Assembly (NCBI GenBank): GCA_037043455.1 | Contig: JAWPHD010008239.1 | Location: forward strand, 1 to 64,000 | Direction of reading: 5' to 3' | From: Cyrtodaria siliqua | Lineage: Eukaryota > Mollusca > Bivalvia > Adapedonta > Hiatellidae | Length of the DNA: 64,000 bases | Shown: in pieces, positions 23,536 to 34,145 of the stretch | How the letters are laid out: the number at the start of each line of letters is the position of its first letter | Position numbering within the stretch: position 1 is the stretch's first letter | The notes under the pieces: generated by a model | What the model saw: the letters and a program-made list of their open reading frames with translations, nothing else | What the model was told of the DNA's origin: nothing | The model's database searches: none | Translations under genes and position numbers: made by a program

Positions 23536-24317
23536 ACGATTTTAAAATGTGAGACTTATGGTAAGATTCTTAATAAAACAGGACCCAGATGCATCTCCGG
23601 TTATGATTGGCAATGTCTACATATTGAACGGATTGTCGGAAAATCCTTTACAATGGAAAATGTGGGGTCTCTATGGAAGTGACGTGACACTGTTATTAAG
23701 TTGTTTTGAATATGCTTGATTGACATATATGCATAATAGTACAAGGTTTTTGAGGTTAAACTTTTGTTACAGAGGTGACAGTTATTATTTATTAAAGAAC
23801 TGAAATGAGATTTAGATATATTTAATGTTGTATACGGATATCCATCCCCACCCATCCCCTCTCATATGTTGCATCAATCGATTCAAAGTGTTAATATTTT
23901 CAATTGTATATGCAGGCCCGGGCCTACAGGGCTAACGTGTAGCGGTCACCTCCGCACAGACGCTACCACATCGCATGCCAATTTAAGACATTACAACATG
24001 AACCGCATGGGGTCAGTATTATACAGGGTTCCTTTGTTTATCTGTAAGAGGTCGTATTATTATAGGCTTTTATGAAAAAGTCATTTTCCATAGCACAAAT
24101 TATGGCCGGGGTCACTATTTTATGAAGTGGAATGACCGGGGTGGTGGTTGTCACTATTCTATAGGAGTCGACTTACTTCATTACACCGGGGAAATTGAAA
24201 ACAACGACACAACTGCTCATACATAGTTGTCTGACTCGCTGACGTATTTCGACACTCTCTTACAAATGCTAGTGTTGATCTGAGTTCAACTGTCATTGAT
24301 ACAATTAACTGTAGTTA
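23536..24317. other. No feature recognised
   Basis: A splice-acceptor-like TTGTATATGCAG at about 23904-23915 precedes a short open stretch; not enough to call an exon. Confidence 0.35.
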
Positions 24318-24866
24318 AAGGGGTTGATGCATAATTTTCAAACACCATTTATTTAAAAGGGTTCAGTAAAACTTTAAAAAGGCCGAAATAATTATGAAAG
24401 ATATGACCTATTGAAAATTGGCAAAGAAACACAAATGGAGTAGGCCATCTTGGAACGATGACGTCATCCTTTGTTGTTACCATACATAGCATATTGACAT
24501 AACATCTTTTAAATCAAAGAAAATCACTTAAGTTTATTAAAAATAAATATTCAAAATCAATAAAAAATATACAAATGTAAAATGTATACAGTGTATTCTT
24601 ATTTTTCATTTTCAGGGTTTTCTTTACTTTTAAAAGATATTTTGTTAATATGCTATATAAACAGTGTATTGGTATTTAAATGTGCCACCCAGCCATGTAT
24701 TGGTCAGTGTCAGTTTCTATTGTCAAACTGACCAATGGATGGATATCTGGTTGGCAATTTGCATATAACTGGTGACGACACTGGTCAACGGGCCTATATT
24801 TTAAACAGGCGCGATGACGTCATCGTTCCAAGATGGCCTCCTCCATTTATGTGTCTTTGCAAATTT
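24318..24866. mobile_element. MITE-like element with long inverted arms and CRE motifs
   Basis: The left arm (24318-24470) begins near AAAGGGGTTGATGC and ends with GGAACGATGACGTCATC. Its inner part is matched in reverse at 24812-24866 (GATGACGTCATCGTTCCAAG then GATGGCCTCCTCCATTTATG, GTCTTTGC). The outer part of the right arm is missing here, but a second right arm with the complete series down to AGCGCATCAATCCCTG exists at 26190-26345. TGACGTCA palindromes lie at 24459 and 24815. No transposase is encoded. Confidence 0.68.
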
Positions 24867-25063
24867 TAACTAACAGTTGTTTACAAAATATAACTAGACA
24901 TTATAACACATGTGTTTTTGGACAGGATGTCTTTCCTCAGCATTAATAATACATAGTCGAATTATTGGCAATATTCATTCTAGTGACACGTAGCTTAAAC
25001 AGTGTTGAGATAATAAACATACTATGCTCATGATATGTCGTTAAACTTTAATTTATATTTAAG

Positions 25064-25212
25064 TAGAAATGTTGCATTGTTTGAAAAAAGTTGACGACGA
25101 GCATCTAGAGCAAGGTATTCTGAGGCAGTGATCTAGCTGATTGTCAAAGGTGACATGCCTGCAGTAGTGAAACATATATCGGAGTTGTTTATAACCTGCA
25201 CAGAGCCCCGAG
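25064..25212 (+). pseudogene. Exon relic in copy A (possible CARD-like, phase-1 donor)
   Basis: Bounded by an acceptor-like TTTATATTTAAG and the donor CCCCGAG|GTAAAC. The last ~20 codons read DMPAVVKHISELFITCTEPR; copy B gives a similar peptide with conservative changes (DMPAVEKHVSELIKTPTEPR), suggesting past coding constraint. A one-base frameshift plus TGA/TAG stops separate this from the first part (VEMLHCLKKVDDEHLEQGIL). Both copies have the same length of 149 nt, so the lesion probably predates duplication. The spacing of helices and the ...LF...EPRG end resembles CARD exons of RIG-I-like receptors, but this is only a hypothesis. Confidence 0.4.
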
Positions 25213-25610
25213 GTAAACCCAATATCGTCAAATGTGTCATTAGTAATTATATAAACTATTTATGGAGACAACCACATTCAATAGGACAGTACACTTGTTT
25301 AAAGTGAACTATGGAGAATAAAACCTATAATATTTGGATTGTTTCTGAAATAATAGAACAGTGTTAGTCTTTAGATTCATCATTGTCGATTAGGTTCATC
25401 ATTATCGATTAGTTCAATATGATTAATCAGGTATGTTAATTACATATATGTTTATTTTGTTTGTGGTTTATACCGTTTGCTTAAACTCCAACCGTCGTGT
25501 AGCGACGTGATCTTCAAGGTTATATATTCAACATTGCTTAATATGCAATAGTGAATGTGTATGTTTTGTGTATTATGGAAACTACATATCTCTATTTATG
25601 TTTCATAACA

Positions 25611-25614
25611 TTAA
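25611..25614. other. Empty TTAA target site (paralogue of filled site at 34827-35306)
   Basis: Copy A reads ACATTAACTACTAG where copy B has a 472-bp element between two TTAA copies. This is the pre-insertion state. Confidence 0.85.
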
Positions 25615-26169
25615 CTACTAGTTCACCTCAAACAATTTTCTTTAGAAATCAAGAATATAGTTTTCATGTTTGAAACGTAGAATTCGCAATGCGCATTTTC
25701 CATGACGTCATTCGCCATGTTTAGCAGGGACAAAAAAATGTAGAACAGGAAACGAAACTAGATATAATTCATGCTTTTCATCGACATTTAATATTTTATT
25801 TCATTGCTTTCATACTGTGATGGAACAGAACAATTTACACTCTTTTGTAGAATATAATCGATTTTTACAGGCTCTAATGTAGCACAAGTGGTTTGAGAGT
25901 CCAGTTAGAGGATTCATGGATAACAAATAATGACCAAGATTATCAAATCAAGACTCTTAAACGTATAATAACTTGAGAACACATACGTACTACTAAGAAA
26001 TAAAGAACAGCCGTTCAAAAGAGTTGCAATAATTTAAACTTTTTTTTTACGATGATGATTTTTACGCTTATATTGAATATTAAATAAAAAACGACAATAA
26101 CATGCGCAGCTTTTATTTAAATTTCGCAGATATAACTGACTGTTTAATTTGAATTATATTTCGCCAATA

Positions 26170-26345
26170 TGCCATATATGGTAAATATGCGTGATGACGT
26201 CATAGTTGAAGGATGACAGCCTCCATTTATGTTTCTTTACACATTTTCAATAGGTCATCTCTCCTTTATTTTTCATGTCATTTTGATAAATCTTTCAGCA
26301 TTTCTTTTTTCAGAGCCTTTTTAAATAGCGCATCAATCCCTGTAA
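26170..26345. mobile_element. Solo right arm of the MITE-like family
   Basis: Reverse-complement of the 24318-24470 left arm over most of its length (GATGACGTCATAG, CCTCCATTTATGTTTCTTT, CAATAGGTCAT, CATCAATCCCTG). Copy B has no equivalent arm at the corresponding place, so it inserted into copy A, or was lost from B. Confidence 0.65.
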
Positions 26346-26394
26346 ATGTTTCAGGTTACATATCTTTGTAGTTAACTACTGACTAAACCAATGA

Positions 26395-26465
26395 TTGGGA
26401 TTAGGTCGGAGGGTTGGGGTCGGGAGGTGTGGTTGGTGTGGGGGGAGGGGGGAGGTGGGGTGCAT
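26395..26465 (+). other. G-rich tract conserved between copies A and B
   Basis: Multiple GGGG and GGG runs here correspond to a similarly placed G-rich tract at 36018-36062 in copy B, both immediately before GGTGCATATGTCC. Confidence 0.6.
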
Positions 26466-27362
26466 ATGTCCTTACTAAACTTCACAAAAACGTTACAATC
26501 AATCAAGTAACTGAAGCTTACATTTGGGATCACTATTTGCACTATAATTATATTTTCAATAAATATACATATACTCCAATTGCAAAGAATCTTCGCGACG
26601 ATACTACACTTGTATTTAGGCCATTTTTGAAAGACTTATCCTGGTGTTAAATATGTGATAATTAAATAGGCTACTGAATTAATGAAGGTGCTATCATGCA
26701 AATAACAAGAACTGTTTACGACTAGTGACCTGAAATGCATATATAGGTCCGGCAAACTAGGGTGTCCGTTTTTTGAGTTTTGGCGTATATTTGACAGAGA
26801 ACATGTGTGGTATTTGAAGCAACATTTATGGACAAATTTGAGAATTAACGTATGACAAAGTTGAATTACCTACAGTGTAAAATAAAATAAACAAATGTTG
26901 ACCCTTTACCACCACCCCCCTCTGGATTCAGTTTTTATAGCATTGTTGGACTTTTCTTTACCTTTTTTTTCATTTTTCAAATTGATGTATAGACCCGGGC
27001 CTATATGATCAAATAGAAGCTACGCCGATGAGTATAACTAGTCTAAATTACAAAAACAATCCCACCTCCTGAAATACTGCATTGACCGATTTGCCAATTC
27101 ACCTTTTTTTCTGATATCCCCGCTATTTCTCGACCGATTTTAATCTCGCCCAATATGTATCATTTTACGCATATTCAGTCACGGGTCTTACATCACGGGT
27201 ATTTTAAGACCCGTGATTTAAACCTATATTTTAATCGCCACATACACATTACTATATGACCTAAACTCCTGGTCAGAGTTTTGATAAACGGGTTTATAGT
27301 GTACTCGTGCCTAAGCTAATATTAAATAAAATAAAATTATAAACATTATATTGTATTATGAC

Positions 27363-27423
27363 GAACATGACAGTGAACATTTAGCATATGTTGATGTATT
27401 CAAAACCCACATTGCGCCCCAAG
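27363..27423 (+). pseudogene. Second exon relic in copy A
   Basis: Twenty codons, EHDSEHLAYVDVFKTHIAPQ, end in a phase-1 donor (CAAG|GTATAT). The homologous stretch at 40208-40260 reads EHASEHFAYVGLLKTHI, with amino-acid-conservative differences, which is evidence for shared coding ancestry. The ...VFKTHIAPQG ending parallels the ...LFITCTEPRG ending of the exon relic 2.3 kb upstream, so the two could be successive homologous domains. Confidence 0.4.
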
Positions 27424-28334
27424 GTATATCCGATACCAATAGAGATCAATAAACGACACGCGATATGGCAGTTTATTAAGAACCAAACATGGCGAATCAT
27501 ACAATTGTGATATAGTTGAATGAAGTAGATTTGTAGTATATAGTTAAAGGAGTGTTTGGATATTAATTGTCGTGTAAGTTTCATTTTGTTGTATATTTCG
27601 TTTTGTTTTGGCAGTCTGTGAAATTTAAATTGTGTTTCACACTCGAATACCTTAATTGCCTTTTTCTTCTATTGTATCATGTAGGCAGTTCTTCATGTGA
27701 TACAAATATCTTCTTATTTCAAACAAATGTGTGTACCATATATTATAAATAACGCCTTCGTGTTAAGATTTTCGTCAGTAATGAACAGAAGAAACAACAA
27801 CATAGGTGGTTTTTACTATTTCAGACTGGTACCCAAACTTTGTAATTGGAATCTGAAGATCTAGTTTGTGAAGAATAAACAACACACAAACACGCTCGCA
27901 CGCACGCACGCACACACACACGATTTAAATTATCTAACAAAACAATTTTAAAGAGGTTAATTAAAAATACTTATAACATAGATAACATTACTGAACACGA
28001 TTGTTTGTATTAGTCAACAAGTTATTGTCTAGGTGGTCTCGAGACATGAACAGTCAATGATTTCCTTACTGGTACCTTATACCTTCAACTCACAAAATAA
28101 AATGGCGAATATTTAGCTATCGATTCATTGTGGCAAAAAACATACGTCTATTTCTTTCGGTTTTACACAGGAGGTCGAGGTTAAGAAGAGATACTGTTGT
28201 ATCTGTAAGTCAAAATCTAACTTTTAATGAATGCTTTTTTATATATTAAATTTTAACACCGTTGATCAGCAAATAATGACCAAGCAGACATGTAAGGGAC
28301 CATTCAATATTTATCGAAAACCTGGGCCGTTGTG
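27424..28334. other. Gene-free stretch with (CA)n
   Basis: A CACACG/CACGCACGCACACA run at about 27886-27922. No gene recognised. Confidence 0.5.
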
Positions 28335-28560
28335 TTCTTAAGCAATTTACGTCAATGTTGTTATTTACTTGTCCTTTGGGATATCCCATGTTTATGGCAT
28401 TACCCTTGCATTCCGCTTAAGCCGGTGCTAGGGATCGTCATATTACATCTTACAAATCACGAACTGACGCAATACAACCAAGCTACATTCTTCTCATGCT
28501 TGTGTGTTGATTTTGATCTCGCATTCAGTATTTATTGGTGTAGAATGTGCTTGCCAAGTC
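28335..28560 (+). repeat. Dispersed repeat family K, copy 2
   Basis: Contains CCTTTGGGAT, CCGCTTAAGCCGGTGCTAGG, ATCACGAACTGACGCAATA and CTTGTGTGTTGATTTTG in family order. Diverged from the other copies. Confidence 0.65.
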
Positions 28561-28999
28561 GATAACGATGGGGAAAAATTACCATCTCAGCTGCATTTAT
28601 AAATGAATCTGTTGAACACATATTTAATTATCCAAATTTAACAAGTATAATCAATACTAAACTTGCCAAGTCAATATTTGCATTATTGTTTTTATTTTGT
28701 ATTGTGTAATTTGATTTATTCATTAAGGATAAGGTATACTTACCTTTCCAAAATTCTGTTTTGGTGATTCAGTCATACCTCGCAAGAGAAGTGAAAGTCA
28801 TGTGCACATTGCAAAAGAAAATATGTTGCACAGTTTATGAATATACCATTATCACTATTTTTTTAATTAGTTTGGTTTCAGATAGTTCATGCAGCTCTAT
28901 AAATAGGCCAACCTTTGGAAAATGTTAACATTTAAAAAATCCACTGTAAATATATACGTGGTTTAGTTATTAATCTTTGATAATTTATAAGTATTATAC
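28561..28999. other. No feature recognised
   Basis: AT-rich sequence only. Confidence 0.4.
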
Positions 29000-29277
29000 A
29001 AGAAAATAAGTATAAAAGTCGAACAGGAAATGAGAACACAGCAAACCCAAAACAACGCAAAACAACAAACAAGAATGGCAATGTTAATAAGGAATAAAGG
29101 CATATGACGTCACACACACAAAAATAGTTGACAATAGGGCTACCGCCTTGGAACGCTCAGTGGCAAAAAATGCCGCTAGGGGTTTAAACCAGGTTCTAGG
29201 GTGTACCAAACCTCACACTTACCCTACTGTCATCTCAATAAAACGGGACAGTGTAAATAAAGAAATCCCCGCCATGA
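29000..29277 (-). mobile_element. Retroelement tail, family R copy 3
   Basis: Shares the family 3' terminus and the block GACAATAGGGCTACCGCCTT through AAGAAATCCCCGCCATGA, where it is truncated. More diverged than copies 1 and 4 (several small deletions in the A-rich part). Confidence 0.85.
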
Positions 29278-30239
29278 ACTATGCATTCCTATGCAATATA
29301 TGGTAACTGATTTATCACAAGTAGAACACCAAAAAGTAAAAAACAAAAAGACCCCCAACCACACAAAAAATGAATAATCTTAAAACATGTATTATTGCAT
29401 TTAATGTACATATATGCATTTCAAGCTATTGTAATGATTCGACATAACGCTATTTTGTGTGTGGGGGAGGTGTTTCCGGGTGATGTGGGGAAGGAGATCC
29501 AATCAGCACTTCGCAAAATTGTAAGTGTATACTGATGATATGAAGGGAGTCGTAAATGTATACTACTAATCCTCCCTTAAGCACAGACCATTATATATTT
29601 AGGGAATGGGACCGAAGAATATTGACCAAAAATAAAACTACAAAACGGTGTTGACATTTCAGGACTAGATGATTTGTGTCAAACCAGGTATGAAGTCTGT
29701 ATTTATTATGCGTTTTGATCAATTGTAATGTATGATAGCTTTTATGAGCTCTGACATCTTTACTGGCGTCTTTTTCAGAACTACGTTTTGACTGCTGATG
29801 GAACCAAATCACACCATCTGCTGACCGAGTGAGGCCGGGTTGACATTGAGTAAAAGTAGAAACCAAATGACATAGTGCAAGGTAGAAACTGTGTGATTTT
29901 CAAAAAAGCTATAAGGATACTTGAAAGAACAAAAATGTGAACGAACAATACGGAATGTATGACACTGTCGAGAAAAGTGAGTATTACGTACTATTCTCTG
30001 TACCGTAAAATATTAGGAAACCTTGGCCATAACTGCTCATACCTTAATTATAATAAGAACACCGCGTTTGTTTTTTAACCCAAACTAATAATGCACATCC
30101 TTCCCCCCTCTCTGGGACCTCACGAAATAAACATAAACAGTGTGTTGATGAGCCATTAAACAAGTCGATCATTCATTGATTATTTCCGCAGTTTTATAAA
30201 CATGACATTGTTTGAACCAAAGTTTACGGCGGTTGTCTA
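29278..30239. other. No certain feature
   Basis: The 91-codon minus-strand frame at 29591-29866 has no recognisable motif. Part of 30160-30239 aligns weakly with the exon-relic region of copies A and B. Confidence 0.35.
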
Positions 30240-30610
30240 GCCGTGCATTCATCAAATTCTTAGCCCCGTGGTAAACCCAATATCGTCAGTGTTTAATTTG
30301 TTTACATGTTTTTAAAATAGAGACCAACGTAAAATGGATATAACTGAATTATTAAGTTATAATGTGCAAATATCGATTCTTTGGCATATGTACGCTAATC
30401 TTCGATTATTATGCATTATGCTTGTTTAATTATATATGCTTTTTGGTTGTGGTTTAATACGCAAGGTTTAAAACTTCAACTTTTGTTTAGATCGTGATCT
30501 ACGAGGTTACATATTATGGAAAAGAGTATATATGTTTTATTTGTTTTATGTAAACAGTATTTTCAGTAAAACAATATTTCTAATATATCCTACTACGGTA
30601 ACTTTATTTT
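30240..30610 (+). repeat. Duplicated exon-intron unit, partial copy D
   Basis: Starts with CTTAGCCCCGTG|GTAAACCCAATATCGTC, homologous to the donor region of copy A, and continues through TTTAGATCGTGATCTACGAG, GGAAAAGAGTATATATG and AATATATCCTACTACGGTAAC, the order also found in the split copy C (42225-42480 and 44220-44335). Confidence 0.68.
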
Positions 30611-33600
30611 AAAGGGACACACGGCAATCTTGAATTATATTTAAACATTTAAATGGTTTACCCTGTTTATTTATCCTGTCTCATTTTGACTTTAAAACTG
30701 CTTGCATATAATTAGATAAATGCCCGAGATTTCAATTTTTCTTCGTTTTTCTACCAAATGTTTAAATATATTATTGGTGCAATACTATCAAAAGTAAGTA
30801 ATATTTACTGGCAATGAATAGACAAAACAACCATCCAACCAGTATTGGCACCGGAGTCAATCCCACTCCCTGGGGACATAGCCCCTAGGTCGTAACTGGA
30901 AACCGTTAAGAGATCCCTAAGACGGCGGATGGGCGGGGTAAATATTTATTTCTCTCTGAACAGGGTCGCGTTGCATATCAAATTGAACGTTATTCAGAGC
31001 AGTGGTATACACGTTTTTCTCAGGGTCCTAATATAGAATACGGCGGGGCCAAAGATGTGGCTTTATGGCGAGTGCATGGATTTGCGATCGCGGGCCATCG
31101 ACTGCGCGATCTAGTTTCGAAATAATTACGAAATAATTGTTTGATTTATTGCCATTGACATGATGAATTATTTCAGAAATAGTATACCAAAGAAAACACT
31201 CAGTCCGATAGCTAACACACATTAGCTCATGTCGAAGTCTCGCGACGTGAGAAATTAACAGTGCCTATTACTATAGATACACTGCTGTTTGTCATTGGCC
31301 TTCATCCACCTTACCTCACCACCAATTATTCTCCTTAAGGTTTAGCGGATATCACAGCCATTGATAATAATATTCGTATTACGTATTACAAGCCAAGCAG
31401 ACATACATAGTAAAGAAAACGCTTGTCAGCTCAATTGGTATGGGAAAAATCTTCCAGCCTTACACAGTTTACACCTAGAAACATAGAACACAAGTTTAAT
31501 CTTAAACTTATTAAGTATCATACTATAATCACGAAATACAACAAAACCGGTGGAATTGAATGCATTAATCGCTATTCTTTGAAATTTGAACGCCCCAGCA
31601 ATAACCATGCCGGAAAGAATAGAAATTTCACATGAACCAATAACCACATCACTTGAAATTAGTTAGCGATTTAACCAAAATCAAAAGAGTAAACATTAAT
31701 ATCGAATCCTGCAGATCAAAGTTTGAGACTTACTTACAATATCAAATTAACACAAACTTCCCAATTTTGAAATGTGTAGACTAAGTGTGAATGTGGAAAG
31801 AATCCAAAACTGGTTTAGGAGATATGTCAACGACTCGATCGACCTTTGAAGTCAATATATGACATTGATCTTTTCGATATGAGCCTGGTAGTTACATGTA
31901 ACACGTGCTACGTGTGTGATAAACCTTAATGCAAAAATAAAAAAATACAGTTCTCGCCCTTGGTGTTGAAGTTGTAGAAAAGACACGAAACACGACGGAC
32001 GTAGGGAAAAACGCATTGACGCATTGACGCACTGACGGATCACTAAATACCACCCGGTCTACGTCACCGGGGGCGGAACAATTTAAGAAACAGTTTAAAC
32101 TGTATTGTCAACGGATGGGATAGTTTTGTGTTATTATACTTTTGTTTTCACAAAGATTAATGTCCTTAACCCGCCTTGGAAGTCTTATATTTCACATAAA
32201 ATACTTTAAACATGACACTAATGTAATTAGTTTGCATGTATGATACAATTATAGTGCCAAACTAAATGTCTGACCACCATAACCCTGCGTCACTAATGGC
32301 TTAACCCTTACCATTTTATGTTACTTTAAACTTCGACAATGTAAAAAGGCGAGCGACAAGGAACCATTGGATATTATTGTTCAAAGTATTTATGCTATAC
32401 ATATTAATTGATTGTATTGACACGGTTATTGATCCATTGAATTTAACTGCTTTTAAGTGCGTCATAAAACACGTTATTTATAAGTTGTGCATTAGCTAAC
32501 ACTGAGTAATATACAATACAAGCCAAGTTCATAATTTCTGCATAATAGCATATCCTGCCGTTAAACTGCTAGTGTTTGGGTCATCGTTTAGTCTGTAAAC
32601 AAGACCGGCTCTATACATGAATTCTCATTTAGTAATGTCCTTTGCAAGGTGCACCTTTCTTAAAATGTCATAATCAATTTTGCTAAAAAAACGTCTTTTC
32701 GAGTTCATCTTAAACTAAAGTGTTTTTATTTCATAAATATAGTCAGTACTCGTTTTTCGTGTACTGAATATGATCATGCTAAATAATTTATCAAGTGTCA
32801 ACAATAAATGAAGATCTTTAGTAATTATGGCAATTTGTTCAAAACATGTGTATTGTTATGAATTTATTTAAACAACAGCGTTATAACACTGATTAGTATG
32901 TTTATTTTTGCTTTAAAATTTCACCGAACAGTACTCAAATATTTGCTAAATGCGAATACTGGTATAACGTACACAGATGATTAATGAAATCTCATTAAAC
33001 ACCGATCATCCTGAAATATATACAGCCTGAGTTAAACTGCTTTTATTTATAATTACTACACATGTACACATATTGCTGATGATTGTTTGTTTGAATAGTA
33101 TTTTACGTCACTTTAAGCACATATTAGGCCATATATAACGGTCGACTTTTGTTTATGATAGAGGCAGACAACTCTATTTTCCTTGGTAAACCCCGTACTG
33201 TACTGATGAACATGAAAGCAAAACGCTCATAGAGTTCCGCTCTTATTAACTTGATGAAAACTCTCCCACGCATATGAACAACGGTTGGTGTCTCATCATT
33301 TTAAAAAAGATAACTTAGTACATTATAGTTATTGATTCAATATATATCTCTATACATAAGCTATGATGTAAATAAATACCAAAGCTGTTTAGAGTAAGTG
33401 ACATCAGGCGGTGAAGTGAAGAAATACGTTCTAGTTTATAGAGTTTCTGTGTACAATTAATTGATACATATTTGACTAGTTGTGTGCATTATATTGGACA
33501 CAAGTGTTTACAATTATCATTCCAAAACAGTTAAATATTTACTTATTTAGCCTTTTTCATTTTAGTGTCTTGTCTCCAGAGGAGCCGTTATATTGATTCC

Positions 33601-33869
33601 AGAGGAGCCTTTGTATTGATCAGTCATTAAATCGTTTTTGTCTAATAGAACAAAAGCAAATGCACAATACGCAAAAAAACATTTAAAACTGTATGCATTC
33701 CCAAAAGTAACATTTGTCAACGTCTAATTCGGTCCATATTAACAACAAAGTACCGTCACATTGAACACATCTGCACAATTCTGGTGCACTTGAGTTCCGG
33801 TGAACTTGAGAATAATGACACAAATGCTTATAGAATAGTAGGCCTATGCACTACGTTTTGATTCTCATT
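30611..33869. other. Long stretch without recognised gene
   Basis: No coding domain, SINE head or tandem array seen in 3.2 kb. Minor items: a GC-richer patch at 30845-30965 and a triple CGCATTGA/CGCACTGA repeat at about 32010-32038. Confidence 0.45.
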
Positions 33870-34110
33870 TAGTGCAGTGTGGCGGCTGTAATAAATTCTT
33901 CCCGTGCTACGAATCAGTAGTATTACTTTTACTAGTCATTTGTAATCAACGAGCCCAATTTATGTGGCTATGTGGCTTAAGCCGGTGCTGGGGGCGTTAG
34001 AGGTTTTCCTTCATACATTACCTATCACGAACAGACTCAATAAGACCTAGTGCTGTTTCATTCGCTTAATTGTGTTTGTTGCTTCCAAAGGATATATTTC
34101 GTGTAATTTG
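33870..34110 (+). repeat. Dispersed repeat family K, copy 3
   Basis: TAGTGCAGTGTGGCGGCTGT block followed by GGCTTAAGCCGGTGCTGGG, TATCACGAACAGACTCAATA and GTGTTTGTTGCTTCCAAAGG in the family order. Confidence 0.7.
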
Positions 34111-34145
34111 TACATAATAAAGGGACGGTTGTTTTTGAGTTTTCA

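Larger units (their letters stand above)
24868..27423 (+). repeat. Duplicated exon-intron unit, copy A
   Basis: Paralogous, nearly collinear, with 34146-36480 (copy B): shared blocks include CTCATGATATGTC, GACATGCCTGCAGTAG, CAGAGCCCCGAG, TTTGGATTGTTT, CGCAATGCG(T)CATTTTCC(A/G)TGACG, GATGGAACAGAACAATTTAC, GGTTACATATCTTTG, TGCATATGTCC and CCTCCTGAAATA(C/T)TGCATTGAC. Copy A has extra sequence at 26190-26345 (solo MITE arm) and at 26745-27035. Its last part (27160-27423) matches 40010-40260. Looks like duplicated gene sequence, mostly intron, with short exon relics. Confidence 0.82.

Noticed and set aside
23866..24075. Exon following TTGTATATGCAG
   Set aside because: Weak composition, no donor at a consistent phase and no recognisable motif.
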